From positions 868,001-932,000 of the forward strand of contig CP131612.1 of NCBI GenBank assembly GCA_030686115.1: 64,000 nt of DNA, written 5' to 3'. Positions 26,920-37,755 of this stretch are shown piece after piece; position 1 is the first letter of the stretch; each line of letters opens with the position of its first letter. A model generated the notes under the pieces. It was given only the letters and a program-made list of their open reading frames with translations, had not been told where the DNA came from and did not search any database. A program made the position numbers and the translations under genes. This DNA comes from Psychrobacter cibarius. Its GTDB lineage: Bacteria > Pseudomonadota > Gammaproteobacteria > Pseudomonadales > Moraxellaceae.

Positions 26920-27762
26920 ATGTCGAAGCGTACGGTATTAGTGACAGCATTGGTAGGGTTGCTGCTCACTGGTTGTCAAAGCACGCCGACCAATGATTTG
27001 ACAAACATCGCGGCTTATCAAACGTCTACGCGACCCAATGACAATCGTAACTTAGATCAACAAGAAATTGCTCGCGTGCGCACTTCACTTGCCGCACAAT
27101 ATATCCGCAAAAATGAGCTTGATACTGCTCAGCGCCAACTTGAAAAAGCCTTTGCTGCCGATAGCCGTTACGCGCCAGCCTATGATATGATGGGCGTTTT
27201 GCTGCAGCAAGAGGGCAGTCGACTCAATCTCGAAAAAGCCGATCAGTATTTTAAAAAAGCGATTACGCTTGATAAAGATTTTGAGCAAGCCCACAATAAC
27301 TATGGCGTTTATTTGTCACAAATGAAGCGCTATCGTGAGGCGGCAGAGCAGTTTGAGATTGCGGGTTCAGCATTAGGTTACGAAGGTCGTATTGGTGCGC
27401 TAGAGAATCTAGGACGCACTTACTTACAGCTAGGTGATCGCAGTGCGGCTGCTAAAGCATTTTTACGGGCACTTGATGGCAATCGCAATAGTATTATTGC
27501 CCATATCGAGTTGGTCGATTTATTGCTTGAGCAGCAACGTGTTCCACAGGCTCAAAGGCTTTATGATGAAACGTTGATACTGGTGCAAGGGCAGGGCATT
27601 AGCCCGCGCTTGCTATTACAAGGTATCAAATTGGCCGCTGCACAAAATAACATAACGACGCGCCAGCAATTGGCACAGCAGCTTTTATCCGCTTATCCTT
27701 TAAGTGATGAAGCAAAACAACTTAAGACTTGGCTTAACAATCCAGAGGCACCATGGAAATGA
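26920..27762 (+). CDS. pilF: Type IV pilus biogenesis TPR lipoprotein (PilF/PilW)
   Basis: PilF is the outer-membrane lipoprotein pilotin that helps assemble the PilQ secretin. Starting at ATG 26920 the protein begins MSKRTVLVTALVGLLLTGC, a canonical lipoprotein signal with C19. Tandem TPR motifs follow (AAQYIRKNELDTAQRQLEKA, APAYDMMGVLL, AHNNYGVYLSQMKRYREAAE). The frame is open to ATG 26740, adding 60 residues that would disrupt the signal peptide, and neither start has a clear ribosome-binding site, so the start is uncertain. The 321-base gap before 26920 otherwise holds nothing recognised. The stop overlaps rodZ. Confidence 0.88.
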   Translation: MSKRTVLVTALVGLLLTGCQSTPTNDLTNIAAYQTSTRPNDNRNLDQQEIARVRTSLAAQYIRKNELDTAQRQLEKAFAADSRYAPAYDMMGVLLQQEGSRLNLEKADQYFKKAITLDKDFEQAHNNYGVYLSQMKRYREAAEQFEIAGSALGYEGRIGALENLGRTYLQLGDRSAAAKAFLRALDGNRNSIIAHIELVDLLLEQQRVPQAQRLYDETLILVQGQGISPRLLLQGIKLAAAQNNITTRQQLAQQLLSAYPLSDEAKQLKTWLNNPEAPWK

Positions 27763-28571
27763 CCACCCCATCATTAAACACTCAATCTAACGCTCAGGGA
27801 TCATTTGGTGCCGTGTTGCAGCAAGCCCGTAAAAATAAGCAAATCAGCTTAGACGAGGTAGCTGCCGAGTTATTTATTTTAAAGCGTCATTTGCAAGCGC
27901 TTGAAAATGAAAATTTTTCGGAGATGCCGCAAGCTGCTTTTGCCCGTGGGTTTGCCATCAATTATGCTAAGTTTTTGGGTTTAGATCCTGTAAAAATAGC
28001 GACCAGCTTTGATGCTGCTTATCCTACGGAGCTGAAAGCCAAGTCAGTGAATAACACGGATACGCCACTGCGTCCAATGGGCACGTTGCAACGTGATACG
28101 CACAATCGAATTCGTTTTAACCCACTACTGATCATCGCCGTTATTGGTGTCATTATTTTAGCGATTTTCTTATTTCGCATGGTGAGTAATGCCAGTAAAG
28201 AGAATGCCGAGCAGCCAGTATCGACGGTCGAAGACGTCTCAGCGATAGAGCAAGCGCAAGGGGCGGCAATCAATACTGATGAGATGGGCGTTGGTGCCTC
28301 TGGCTCTGCTCTAAACTTGGGCGGCGATGCAAGTCCAGCGTCTTTAGATGTCAAACTGACGGATACCGCCGTCGTGAGTATTACTGATGCCTCTGGTAGT
28401 AGTTTAATGAGTGGCTCGCAGACATCTGGGGATTATAAACTGTCAGGTACGCCGCCGTTTAATGTACAAATTGATAATGTTGATAATGTCAGCATAATGC
28501 TTAACCAAGAAGCGGTTGCGCTAAATACTTATGCAACGGATAAGCAAGCCAATTTTGAGTTAGCGCCTTAA
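27753..28571 (+). CDS. rodZ: RodZ-like cytoskeletal/cell-shape protein
   Basis: A 272-residue bitopic membrane protein. An N-terminal HTH_25 domain (about residues 15-85, GAVLQQARKNKQISLDEVA, ARGFAINYAKFLGL) faces the cytoplasm, one transmembrane helix lies at about 127-147 (LLIIAVIGVIILAIFLF), and a C-terminal DUF4115 domain is periplasmic. RodZ links MreB filaments to the elongation machinery. It overlaps pilF; GAGG points to ATG 27753, with the ATG two codons later as an alternative. It is part of the conserved rlmN-to-der block. Confidence 0.9.
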   Translation: MEMTTPSLNTQSNAQGSFGAVLQQARKNKQISLDEVAAELFILKRHLQALENENFSEMPQAAFARGFAINYAKFLGLDPVKIATSFDAAYPTELKAKSVNNTDTPLRPMGTLQRDTHNRIRFNPLLIIAVIGVIILAIFLFRMVSNASKENAEQPVSTVEDVSAIEQAQGAAINTDEMGVGASGSALNLGGDASPASLDVKLTDTAVVSITDASGSSLMSGSQTSGDYKLSGTPPFNVQIDNVDNVSIMLNQEAVALNTYATDKQANFELAP

Positions 28572-28704
28572 CTTTTTAAGCGGCTAATTTTGAATGCTAG
28601 TCTTATCGACTGCTGTACAAGATTTATTTTTAAAAGTTGCTATCTGCAAGCTATTATAAGTGTATTTTTTCTGCGTTTTTTCGCTCTAACTGAAGGGTTT
28701 GTCT

Positions 28705-29820
28705 ATGTCAACGTCAGCGCCTATTAACCGTCGCCTTACCAAAAAAATATATGTCGGTGATGTCGCGATTGGTGGTGATGCGCCGATTAGTGTGCAGAGT
28801 ATGACCAATACAGATACTTGCGATGTGGCAGCAACTGTCGCTCAAATCGAACGCTGCGTTGAAGCTGGTGCGGATTTGATGCGGGTGTCGACGCCAACGA
28901 TGGATACGGTCAAAGCTTTTGGCGAAATTCGTAAGCTGGTCAGTGTGCCTTTGATTGCAGATGTGCATTTCGACCACAAAATTGCGTTAGCAGTTGCCGA
29001 AGCGGGGGCTGACTGTCTGCGTATTAATCCAGGTAACATCGGTAGCGATGCCAAAGTACGTGAAGTGGTCGCCTGTGCCAAATATTACAACATCCCTATT
29101 CGTATCGGTGTCAATGCAGGCTCGCTCGAAAAAGACATTCAGCGCAAATATACCGAGCCAACTGGCGCGGCGATGCTTGAATCAGCCATGCGCCATATCG
29201 ATATATTAGAGCGTCTAAATTTTGATCAATATAAAGTATCGGTCAAAGCCAGTAATGTGTTTTTGACCTTGGATGCGTATCGCCTGATTTCTGCCCAAAT
29301 TGATAATCCGCTGCATTTAGGCGTCACCGAGGCAGGCGTTTATCGTACGGGCGCGGTTAAATCTGCGATTGCACTTGGCGGTTTATTGTTAGATGGCATC
29401 GGTGATACCATTCGTATCTCACTGGCGGCAGAGCCTGAAGAAGAAATTAAAATCGGCTTTGATATTCTAAAATCGCTCAATATACGTTCTAATGGTGTCA
29501 ACTTTATTGCGTGCCCAAGCTGCTCGCGCCAAGAGTTTGATGTGATTCGAGTTATGACGGCTTTAGAGTCGCGTTTAGAAGACATTCGTGAACCAATGAA
29601 CCTGTCTGTGATCGGCTGTAAAGTAAATGGTCCTGGTGAAGCCAAAGAGGCCGATATTGGCATTGTTGGTGCTGCACCAAGATCCTTGGTATATCGTATG
29701 GGTGAAAAAAGCCATCTTATCGATACCGATAATTTGGTCGATGAAATCGAAGGCATGGTACGCGCACATGCCGAAGATTTGGCTAAAAAACGCGAGAATG
29801 AGATTATCCGCGTAAAATAA
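28705..29820 (+). CDS. ispG: 4-hydroxy-3-methylbut-2-enyl diphosphate synthase (MEP pathway)
   Basis: IspG reductively opens MEcPP to HMBPP with an [4Fe-4S] cluster, the penultimate step of isoprenoid precursor synthesis. [20 protein letters not shown] is the N-terminal signature, and the cluster ligands are the two cysteines of ACPSC plus the one in [12 protein letters not shown]. An upstream TTG at 28699 is in frame, but GAAGGG at 28692-28697 is spaced for ATG 28705. The length, 371 residues, is typical. Confidence 0.97.
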   Translation: MSTSAPINRRLTKKIYVGDVAIGGDAPISVQSMTNTDTCDVAATVAQIERCVEAGADLMRVSTPTMDTVKAFGEIRKLVSVPLIADVHFDHKIALAVAEAGADCLRINPGNIGSDAKVREVVACAKYYNIPIRIGVNAGSLEKDIQRKYTEPTGAAMLESAMRHIDILERLNFDQYKVSVKASNVFLTLDAYRLISAQIDNPLHLGVTEAGVYRTGAVKSAIALGGLLLDGIGDTIRISLAAEPEEEIKIGFDILKSLNIRSNGVNFIACPSCSRQEFDVIRVMTALESRLEDIREPMNLSVIGCKVNGPGEAKEADIGIVGAAPRSLVYRMGEKSHLIDTDNLVDEIEGMVRAHAEDLAKKRENEIIRVK

Positions 29821-29884
29821 AACACTATTGTGAGCAAAAAATAAAAGAGACACTTGTTAAAATTTTTAAGGATACGACCGTACC

Positions 29885-31174
29885 ATGATTAAAGCTATCA
29901 AAGGGTTCAATGATATTTTGCCTGATCAGTCCGCAAAATGGCTGCATTTAGAAGCGATATTGGCTGAAGTACTGGGCAGATACGGCTTTGAGCATATTCG
30001 CTTGCCAATCGTTGAGCAAACCGATTTGTTTGCGCGTGCCATTGGCGGCGCGACTGATATTGTCGAAAAAGAGATGTATAGCTTTACCGATAAATCTGAG
30101 CCACCAACGCCGTTAGCTCTACGCCCTGAAGGTACGGCAGGGGCGGTGCGTGCTGTGATTGAGCATAACTTGCTGCGCGGTGATACGCCAAAGTTATGGT
30201 ATATCGGTCCAATGTTTCGCTATGAGCGTCCACAAAAAGGTCGTTATCGTCAATTTCATCAAATAGGTGTTGAAAGCTTTGGTAGTGCCTTACCAGACGC
30301 TGACGCTGAGCTGATCGCCATGACCCATCTGATGTGGCAAGAGCTGGGTCTAAAAGATGAGATGCGTTTAGAGCTAAACAGTCTGGGCGAAATTGATGAG
30401 CGTCATGCTTATCGCGAAGCATTGGTTGCTTATTTAACCGATAAAAAAGATCAGCTGGATGAAGACAGCAAGCGCCGCTTGACCACCAATCCGCTACGTA
30501 TTTTAGACAGCAAAGAAGCAAGCACCCAAGCTCTATTGGTAGACGCGCCGAAGCTGGCTGACTTTTTAGGTGAAGAAAGCGTGGCGCATTTTGAGCAAGT
30601 ACAAACGTATCTGACTGAGCTGGGTATTAATTTTGAGATCAATCCACACTTAGTACGCGGTCTTGATTATTATAACAAAACGGTTTTTGAGTGGGTGACC
30701 GACAAGCTTGGTAGCCAAGCGACTGTTTGTGCAGGCGGCCGTTATGATGGTTTGATTGGGCAACTAAAATCCATCGGTACTGATGGCAATAAGCCAGTAA
30801 AATCTGAGCCTGCTGTTGGATTTGCCATGGGGCTTGAGCGTTTATTACTGTTAATGGAAGCGGTTGCGCCGATTGCTGATGTTCCCGCTTGCGATGTTTT
30901 CGTGGTTGCGCATCCGGAAGTTTATAGTGCGGGTATTGGCTATGCCCAACGCCTACGCTATAGTCGCCCAGATATTCGGGTGAAAATGGCGAGTGCGACG
31001 AGCCTAAAAGCGCAAATGAAGAAAGCCGATAAGTCAGGTGCTGCATTGACCGTTATTATTGCGCAGCAAGAGCTGGATGATAATACCCTCAGCGTTAAAG
31101 ACATGCAGACGGGCGAACAACAGACGGTTGCGACAGATTGGTTGTCGAGCAAAGAAAATTTTATCCGTCATTAA
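29885..31174 (+). CDS. hisS: Histidyl-tRNA synthetase
   Basis: A class II synthetase of 429 residues charging tRNA-His. [14 protein letters not shown] and [16 protein letters not shown] give motif 2, [15 protein letters not shown] is the HisA histidine-binding loop, GFAMGLERL is motif 3 and the anticodon domain follows. AAGGA precedes the ATG. It sits in its conserved place between ispG and yfgM. Confidence 0.98.
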   Translation: MIKAIKGFNDILPDQSAKWLHLEAILAEVLGRYGFEHIRLPIVEQTDLFARAIGGATDIVEKEMYSFTDKSEPPTPLALRPEGTAGAVRAVIEHNLLRGDTPKLWYIGPMFRYERPQKGRYRQFHQIGVESFGSALPDADAELIAMTHLMWQELGLKDEMRLELNSLGEIDERHAYREALVAYLTDKKDQLDEDSKRRLTTNPLRILDSKEASTQALLVDAPKLADFLGEESVAHFEQVQTYLTELGINFEINPHLVRGLDYYNKTVFEWVTDKLGSQATVCAGGRYDGLIGQLKSIGTDGNKPVKSEPAVGFAMGLERLLLLMEAVAPIADVPACDVFVVAHPEVYSAGIGYAQRLRYSRPDIRVKMASATSLKAQMKKADKSGAALTVIIAQQELDDNTLSVKDMQTGEQQTVATDWLSSKENFIRH

Positions 31175-31229
31175 TCGATTGCGGTTTTAGCATTAGCAAT
31201 TTAATAACACTTTTATCAGGTAAACACAT

Positions 31230-32015
31230 ATGGCTCTGACACCCAATTCGCCGAATGCAGACAATTCAATGCAAGCGTTAAAGCAGTATGGTAGCTATAT
31301 TGTCACTGCGATTTTGTTGGCACTGGCCGCTTATTTTGGTTGGACATATTGGCAGGACAACCATGCGCGCGTAGACACCGTTGCAGCAGATCATTATGCA
31401 GACATTCAGCGGTTGAATGAAGAAGTCAGTTTGGCCTCACAAAACCCTGATTTGGAAGCAGAAGCACAGGCAGCACTTGCCCAAAGTCGCACCCAGCTAA
31501 ATAAAGATATTGATGCGCTAGTTAGCAAGCATGGTGAGTCGGTTTACGCTTGGCAAGCACTGATGATTAAAGCGCGTCAGCAAGTAGATAATAATGAATT
31601 TGCCGAGGCAAGTGAAACCCTCAAAAAAGCATTGGCTATTGACTTAGGTGATGCAGGTTTACAGGCAATTACTCGTTTGCGCTATGCGACAACGTTACTG
31701 GCGGCGGGCGATACGGATGCTGCATTAGCAGAAGCCAACAATGATATGCCAAGCTCATTTGAAGCCAGCCAACAAGAGTTGTTAGGGGATATTTATTTGG
31801 CACAAGACAATAAAGACTCAGCGATCAAGTCTTATAATAATGCTTGGGAGTTGTTACGCAACCGTCAAGAGACGCGTGCAGTATTGGCATTAAAGATGGA
31901 GAGTCTGGGCATCGTACCTGAGCCTATCGACGAACCAGTCAGTCTGATTCAAGAGTCAAGTAGTCCTGCACAGCCCTTAGTGGAAGAAAATGCTGCTGCC
32001 GAGGTTGCGCAATAA
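31230..32015 (+). CDS. YfgM-like TPR protein, ancillary to the SecYEG translocon
   Basis: A 261-residue protein with an N-terminal cytoplasmic tail, one transmembrane helix (about 22-42, YIVTAILLALAAYFGWTYW) and a periplasmic TPR_21 domain. The topology, sequence and position between hisS and bamB match YfgM, which associates with SecYEG and PpiD in E. coli. AGG lies ten bases before the ATG. A Glu/Ala-rich tail of about 25 residues extends past the TPR domain. The 240-base gap to bamB shows no terminator that I can support. Confidence 0.88.
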   Translation: MALTPNSPNADNSMQALKQYGSYIVTAILLALAAYFGWTYWQDNHARVDTVAADHYADIQRLNEEVSLASQNPDLEAEAQAALAQSRTQLNKDIDALVSKHGESVYAWQALMIKARQQVDNNEFAEASETLKKALAIDLGDAGLQAITRLRYATTLLAAGDTDAALAEANNDMPSSFEASQQELLGDIYLAQDNKDSAIKSYNNAWELLRNRQETRAVLALKMESLGIVPEPIDEPVSLIQESSSPAQPLVEENAAAEVAQ

Positions 32016-32255
32016 TTGTACAGTGACAAGCGCTGTTAACCAATAATAGCGTTTGCGTTCTACCTAATGCCTGATAATTGCTAGTCAATAGCGCGTATCT
32101 ATAACCGTTCTACAAGCTAAGTGGTGCAGTAAAACAGCATCGGATAGACCACCAGCACTCATTGAATGTGCTTGGTGAATACTAATCGCCGCTCTTATAC
32201 TTACTGACAACCAATTTACTAATTAATAATAATTTATTTGTAGTGAGAACTCATA

Positions 32256-33464
32256 ATGACTCAATCTATTCGCTCTAGCAAGATATCAAAAGCTAAAACC
32301 ATCAAATCGACGGTGATGTATGTGGCAGTATTGGCAGCGATGAGCACTGCGGTGATAGGGTGTAATCGTGGTATTAAACCCGTCGTCAATGATCCAGTCA
32401 AGCTGGTACAGATTGCTGAGCCTATCAGTGTGTTGCAACCGGTTTTTAGCACAGATATTGGCAATAAAAAAGCCAGTAAGAAAGATCCATTAGACTTGCA
32501 AGTAGGTTATGTCAATGGACAAATCGTCACTGCATCGCGCGGTGGGGACTTGACCGGCTTTAACAGTGCAGGCGAACGTTTATGGTCGATCAACGTTGGC
32601 GATCAAATCACGGGCGGCGTTGCTTTAGATGCTTTGAGCCAAACAGCGATTATTAGCACACGCGGTGGTCAAGTGATGGCATTTGATAGTGTGACTGGCG
32701 CAAAACGCTGGCAGAAGCAGTTATCAGGATCAGTATTGACACCCGCTTTAATTACCAATAACCGTGTCATTCTATCAGCGAACGATGGCTTTTTACATGG
32801 CTTGTCACTACAGACAGGTCAGTCAGTCTGGCAGTTTGCCACACAAGTTCCAGCCATCAGTGTGCGCGGTAGTGCGGCGCCAACATTGTTGGACAGCAAA
32901 ACAGCATTATTAGCGACTGCTGATGGTCGTTTACATGCGGTGACGACTGATAGTGGTTTACCGCAGTGGTCAAGACGTGTTGGCGTTGGCACTGGTAGTA
33001 GTGAAGTTGAGCGCATGAGTGATGTCGATGGTACGCCGATCGTCGATAAAAACCAGCTATTTGCCATCAGTTATAGTGGTCAGTTATTAGGTATTGATTT
33101 GGCTTCGCGTCAAGTCATGTTTGTCAACGAGCTTGCCAGCTTAAAGTCACTTGCTGTAAATAACCAGCAAGTGATTGGTACCAGCTTAGAGGGCAAAGTG
33201 GTTGCCTATAATCGCAGTAATGGTGAGGTTCTTTGGGAAAGTGAAGAGCTGGCTTATCGTCATTTAACCAATCCTGTAATGATTGGCAATTATATTGCCG
33301 TGGGTGATTTTGACGGCATGGTACACTTATTCGATCCAGCTAGCGGTAAAATCGTTAGCCGTGTACAAACTAAGGGTGCTTTGAGCAGCTTGCAAGTACA
33401 AGGCAGCCGTTTAATGACACAGAGCACATCAGGACAGGTTGCTATTTGGCAATTAGCTCGCTAA
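32256..33464 (+). CDS. bamB: Outer-membrane protein assembly factor BamB
   Basis: BamB is the eight-bladed propeller lipoprotein of the BAM complex that folds beta-barrels into the outer membrane. A signal peptide with lipobox AVIGC (C36) is followed by PQQ-like blades such as GERLWSINVGDQITGG, TGAKRWQKQLSGSV, SGLPQWSRRVG and NGEVLWESEELAYR. Length (402) is typical. It follows yfgM and precedes der, the standard order. Confidence 0.95.
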   Translation: MTQSIRSSKISKAKTIKSTVMYVAVLAAMSTAVIGCNRGIKPVVNDPVKLVQIAEPISVLQPVFSTDIGNKKASKKDPLDLQVGYVNGQIVTASRGGDLTGFNSAGERLWSINVGDQITGGVALDALSQTAIISTRGGQVMAFDSVTGAKRWQKQLSGSVLTPALITNNRVILSANDGFLHGLSLQTGQSVWQFATQVPAISVRGSAAPTLLDSKTALLATADGRLHAVTTDSGLPQWSRRVGVGTGSSEVERMSDVDGTPIVDKNQLFAISYSGQLLGIDLASRQVMFVNELASLKSLAVNNQQVIGTSLEGKVVAYNRSNGEVLWESEELAYRHLTNPVMIGNYIAVGDFDGMVHLFDPASGKIVSRVQTKGALSSLQVQGSRLMTQSTSGQVAIWQLAR

Positions 33465-33845
33465 GCTTTTTATCGGTTAATGCTTACTTAGATAGTATGT
33501 TTGATATTATCGTTAAGCCAACTGATGGATTGCAATTTTAGAGAACACAAACGCTGCTTCGTCAGCGTTTAGTGCCTTGTGTAAATTGCTTGTTTAAATA
33601 CAGGCTTTCGCGTACTCTATGCGACCGATGCGCCGTAGGTGTTATCCATATATATTATTTATTTATCATTTAGTCATCCTATGTACCACTTGCTAATTGT
33701 AAAATAGCTGACTATTATTTTTGCTATTGTTTTATCATTCATTTTAATTTGCGGTCAAGAGCAGCTTATTCACGACTACTGTTATATCACTGGTTATAAG
33801 AATAACTGTACTGCCCGCCATTGTGCCTTTCACTGAGAGTAACCC
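33465..33845. other. Intergenic region between bamB and der
   Basis: 381 bases without a recognisable gene. It holds one stable hairpin at 33549-33570 (AAACGCTG and CAGCGTTT, 8 pairs around CTTCGT), 85 bases past bamB. There is no T run, so it may be an mRNA 3'-end stabiliser rather than a classic terminator. Confidence 0.5.
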
Positions 33846-35288
33846 ATGAGTATCAAGCCTGTGGTCGCCTTAATTGGTCGTCCAAACGTCGGTAAATCCA
33901 CCTTATTTAATCAGTTCACAAAAAGTCGGCAGGCATTGGTTGCTGATTTGTCAGGACTGACTCGTGACCGTCAGTACGGTGATGCGACCTATGAAGACAA
34001 ATCTTTTATCGTTGTAGACACTGGTGGTATTGGTGAGGCGGATGACGGTAGCGGCAACATTGATGATTATATGTCTGAGCAGTCGCATACGGCAATTCAT
34101 GAAGCGGACATCATCGTATTTGTGGTGGATGCTCGTGCTGGTATGATCGGCGCAGATGCTGAGATTGGTAAGTTTTTACACACCCTTGGCAAACCAGTCT
34201 ATGTGGTTGCCAATAAAGTCGATGGTGCTCACGACGCTGCACCTGCCGAATTTTATGCATTAGGATTGGGTGAGCCATATCCGATGGCGGCAAGTCATGG
34301 TCGCGGTGTCGGTAATTTGCTTGAAATATTGACGGCTGATATGCCTGAGCAAGAGAATGTTGTAGAGCCAAAAGGTTTGAAGCTAGCGATCATAGGTCGT
34401 CCAAACGTTGGTAAATCGACGCTAGTCAATCGTCTATTGGGTGAAGACCGAGTAGTGGTTTTTGATATGCCCGGTACCACACGTGACAGTATTTATATTC
34501 CTTATACACGTGAGGGTAAGGACTACGTCTTAATCGATACTGCTGGTGTACGCCGCCGCGGCAGAATTGATGAAAAAGTAGAGAAGTTCTCGGTCATTAA
34601 AACCCTGCAAGCAATCGAGGATTCTAACGTAACCGTTATTGTTATTGATGCGCATGAAGGTATCGTTGATCAAGACTTGCATATGATTGGCTATGCGCTT
34701 GATGCGGGTCGTGCTTTAGTTGTTGCGATTAATAAGTGGGATGGTCTGACTGCTGATCAGAAAAATTATATCAAGATTGAGATGGATCGCCGCTTTAACT
34801 TTATCCCTTATGTAAAAGTGCATCTAATCTCAGCCTTACATGGCACTGGTGTGGGTAATCTATACCCGTCTATCTTGCGTGCTTATAAATCTTCGATGTT
34901 TGAAGTATCAACCAATCGTTTGACTCAGATTCTGCAAGATGCGGTGACAGCCAATCCACCACCAACGGTTGCTGGTCGCCGTATTAAACTGCGCTTCGCT
35001 CACATCGGTGGTCACAATCCGCCTGTCATTGTCATTCATGGTAACCAAACCAGTGCGCTACCTAAGAGCTATCAGCGCTATCTGGAGAACCAATTCCGTC
35101 AAGTATTTAAGCTCGAAGGCACGCCGCTCAACGTTGTTCTTAAACAAAATGACAACCCATATGCCAACAAGAGCGATACACCAACCAAAGCGAAGACGCA
35201 ACAGTTGCGCCAACGCGAGCGTAATCGGGCACAGAAATTTACTACCAAAGATAAGCAGAAATTCACCAATAAAGATAAAAAGCGTTAA
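33846..35288 (+). CDS. der: Ribosome-assembly GTPase Der (EngA)
   Basis: Der carries two tandem GTPase domains and acts in 50S subunit assembly. GRPNVGKST occurs twice (about residues 11-19 and 185-193), each followed by its own DTGG/DTAG switch and NKVD/NKWD specificity motif, and the C-terminal KH-like domain begins near residue 360. The length, 480 residues, includes a Lys/Arg-rich tail. GAGAG lies before the ATG. Confidence 0.97.
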   Translation: MSIKPVVALIGRPNVGKSTLFNQFTKSRQALVADLSGLTRDRQYGDATYEDKSFIVVDTGGIGEADDGSGNIDDYMSEQSHTAIHEADIIVFVVDARAGMIGADAEIGKFLHTLGKPVYVVANKVDGAHDAAPAEFYALGLGEPYPMAASHGRGVGNLLEILTADMPEQENVVEPKGLKLAIIGRPNVGKSTLVNRLLGEDRVVVFDMPGTTRDSIYIPYTREGKDYVLIDTAGVRRRGRIDEKVEKFSVIKTLQAIEDSNVTVIVIDAHEGIVDQDLHMIGYALDAGRALVVAINKWDGLTADQKNYIKIEMDRRFNFIPYVKVHLISALHGTGVGNLYPSILRAYKSSMFEVSTNRLTQILQDAVTANPPPTVAGRRIKLRFAHIGGHNPPVIVIHGNQTSALPKSYQRYLENQFRQVFKLEGTPLNVVLKQNDNPYANKSDTPTKAKTQQLRQRERNRAQKFTTKDKQKFTNKDKKR

Positions 35289-35508
35289 TTTAGCAGAATG
35301 ATGATGGTCTTTATATTGTTGTAGTAAATAAAGACTATTTTATTCTATTGTTCATACTTCTCTGTAATGTGCTATATCATGATGATTATATCGGTCATCA
35401 TGATATATTAATACGTTGTTAAGTTTTATTAACATGTGATATTTCCCTCACTACTCCTACAAAATACCTGTACTATAATCAAAAGTTTTCTTAACTCAGT
35501 TAAGTAAT

Positions 35509-37446
35509 ATGAACAACCGTCCCTCTCAAAACATCTCTACGCTTATTTGGCGTTCTGTCGTACAAGCCATTATTTTGGCTGTGTTGGCAGGTTTCTTGAT
35601 GTCTATTGTTTATGGTTTGTTATACCACTATAAAGAGAAGCGTCAGCATATCCAGCAATTGGCTACCATGTTGACCACCAGTGCATCGACAGCCGATGGT
35701 GCTGATATCGTGGCTGAGCAAGTGAGATTCTTGTTAGAAAGTGAACCCAGCATTAGAAGTATTTTATTTTACTCAACACCCAAACCTATTGATGAAGTTA
35801 ATCAATCTAGAGATGATTGGAAGAATGCCTTATTTGCAGATACTGTCAGCTTCAATTATCCCGTTACCAGTGACGATATCGGTGATGATAGCGCGCTAGA
35901 TACGTTAAACAGCAGTCAGCAATCGTCCACGACTTTATCAAATGGTGAGCAAGAATCGTCAGCGTCTAGTGAGGCCAATAAAAATAGCGCGTTAGTTGGA
36001 TATATTAATCTCACTTTAGATGTGAACACCCTGCGTTCACATTGGTTTCGAAGCAATATATTGCTATGGCTTATTACCACGATATTGACGGTACTTTGGG
36101 TATTGTACATTCTGCGCAAACTCAAATGGCCAATCAGAGATATTGAAGCTTTGAAAGAAGTCTGTCACATCGTTGTGAAAAACCCAGAGCTTGAGCAGTT
36201 ACCAGTGATTCCACAGCTTTTTGAATTTCAGGAACTGGTGCAAATCAAGCAAACTTTGGCTGTATTGTTTGATCGTTTACAGAAAGTCCAACAAGATTAT
36301 GAGGCGCTTGCTATTTTTGAGCAGCAATTACACAACAAAGACGTATCCCTCGATGTGCAGCTGCATAACTTTCAAAGCATGATCACCCATGAGCTGAAAA
36401 CTTCGCTAAATGCTATCGTAGGCGGTTTACAGCTGTTAGATTACGATACCCTCAATAGAGAACAAAAAGATGCGGTTGAAATTATCAGTGACGGTAGTGA
36501 TAAATTGGTGTCGTCGCTTGATCATATTATTCAATTGAATCAAATACAAAAAGGTCAGATGAGTATTAATTGTATTGCGTTCAATCCATTGCAGTTAATC
36601 GCCGATCTGTTGGCAGAATATGAGCCTATTGCCCGGCAAAAAAGGCTAGAGTTGATCAGCCGTATTCATCATATAGACTATGGTTTGGAAGGGGATGCGG
36701 AAAAAATAAAACAAATATTATCGATATTATTGAGCAATGCGATTAAGTTTACTCCAGCGGGGCAGGTGACTATTACGTCGCAATTGACCCATTTTGATAA
36801 AAGCAATCGCTGGCAAATCAGTGTAAAAGATACAGGTATTGGTATCGATAGCACTCATATCGATGATATTTTTAATCCGTTTTTCCAAGTGGATTCATCA
36901 CAAACTCGTCAATATGAAGGCTCAGGTGTTGGTTTGCCAGTCGTCAAGCAAATGGCTCAGCTGATGGGCGCTACTATAGAGGTAGATAGCACGTTAGGGT
37001 CAGGCACCCAATTCATGCTGACCATATCGATGACCAATAAACAGCAGTCTCGGCAGCAGCATTTATTGGCTGGATTGACTATTATTTACTATTATTATCA
37101 TGAAGTTGGGTTTTTAGCGAAAGAGCTAGAGCGTTTAGGCGCGACGGTCATTTATCGTCAGCATGAAGCACTGGTTATAGAGGAGATGAGTATAAGACAG
37201 GTGAGTATGGTGATGTTTGCGGAAGATATTTTTCCAAGTAAAGCTGAGTCGTTAGCCAAGCGTATTCGTCAATTTGAAAGTGAACATCGGGCTTTATTGG
37301 TATATTGGTATCCACCACATCGAGCGAAGCAGTTAGATAGCTTTGAGCATGGTTTAAAAGCAGCTGGTGTCGATTACTGTTATAGCGCCACTTATAAAGA
37401 TAAAGCATTAAGCGACTTGCTCAAGCGCTGGTTGGTATGGATGTAA
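35509..37446 (+). CDS. Membrane sensor histidine kinase with degenerate C-terminal receiver
   Basis: A 645-residue kinase resembling the GacS/BarA type. Two hydrophobic helices (about 16-38 and 183-202) bracket a periplasmic region of roughly 145 residues with a Ser/Asp/Gln-rich stretch. The phosphoacceptor is H294 in MITHELKTSLNAI, followed by the HATPase lobe: LLSNAIKFTPAGQ (N box), VKDTGIGID (G1) and YEGSGVGLPVVKQM (G2). Residues about 525-645 look like a receiver fold but lack the acidic pair (YYYYHEVG stands there) and have FAEDIFPS where the phosphorylatable Asp would be. No HPt domain or adjacent regulator gene is present. A -10-like TATAAT lies at 35474-35479. Partner and signal are unknown. 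Confidence 0.85.
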   Translation: MNNRPSQNISTLIWRSVVQAIILAVLAGFLMSIVYGLLYHYKEKRQHIQQLATMLTTSASTADGADIVAEQVRFLLESEPSIRSILFYSTPKPIDEVNQSRDDWKNALFADTVSFNYPVTSDDIGDDSALDTLNSSQQSSTTLSNGEQESSASSEANKNSALVGYINLTLDVNTLRSHWFRSNILLWLITTILTVLWVLYILRKLKWPIRDIEALKEVCHIVVKNPELEQLPVIPQLFEFQELVQIKQTLAVLFDRLQKVQQDYEALAIFEQQLHNKDVSLDVQLHNFQSMITHELKTSLNAIVGGLQLLDYDTLNREQKDAVEIISDGSDKLVSSLDHIIQLNQIQKGQMSINCIAFNPLQLIADLLAEYEPIARQKRLELISRIHHIDYGLEGDAEKIKQILSILLSNAIKFTPAGQVTITSQLTHFDKSNRWQISVKDTGIGIDSTHIDDIFNPFFQVDSSQTRQYEGSGVGLPVVKQMAQLMGATIEVDSTLGSGTQFMLTISMTNKQQSRQQHLLAGLTIIYYYYHEVGFLAKELERLGATVIYRQHEALVIEEMSIRQVSMVMFAEDIFPSKAESLAKRIRQFESEHRALLVYWYPPHRAKQLDSFEHGLKAAGVDYCYSATYKDKALSDLLKRWLVWM

Positions 37447-37682
37447 TAGATCGAAATATTTGTCATATTTACCGTACTAACCTCGTTTAATGTACTCGAT
37501 TGCCTTTCATTTATTGTAAATAGTGTCGAAAATCGTATTTTTGACAAAGGTGCTTGCTTTTAATCTGAAAAATATGATGAACGAGGGCAAACCTGCTAAT
37601 TCTAGTAAATCAGTGTTTATCACAGTTTGATGAGGACACTACTTAATAGCAATAATAAAATCTGTGCGGTGAATGAAGACAT

Positions 37683-37715
37683 AAAAAAGACGCCCCGTTT
37701 TGAGGCGTCTTTTTT
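37683..37715. terminator. Bidirectional terminator between the kinase and dacA genes
   Basis: AAAAAAGACGCC and GGCGTCTTTTTT form a 12-pair stem with a 9-base loop. It ends both converging genes, the kinase on + and the carboxypeptidase on -. Confidence 0.95.
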
Positions 37716-37755
37716 GTCAGTAATGTTCTTGAAAAATAGCTTTTACTAATATTCT

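Noticed and set aside
37081..37446. Tyr-rich C-terminal part of the kinase as a frameshift artefact
   Set aside because: The frame is continuous, codon use matches the rest of the gene, and the strand-helix pattern fits a receiver-like fold to the terminal residue.
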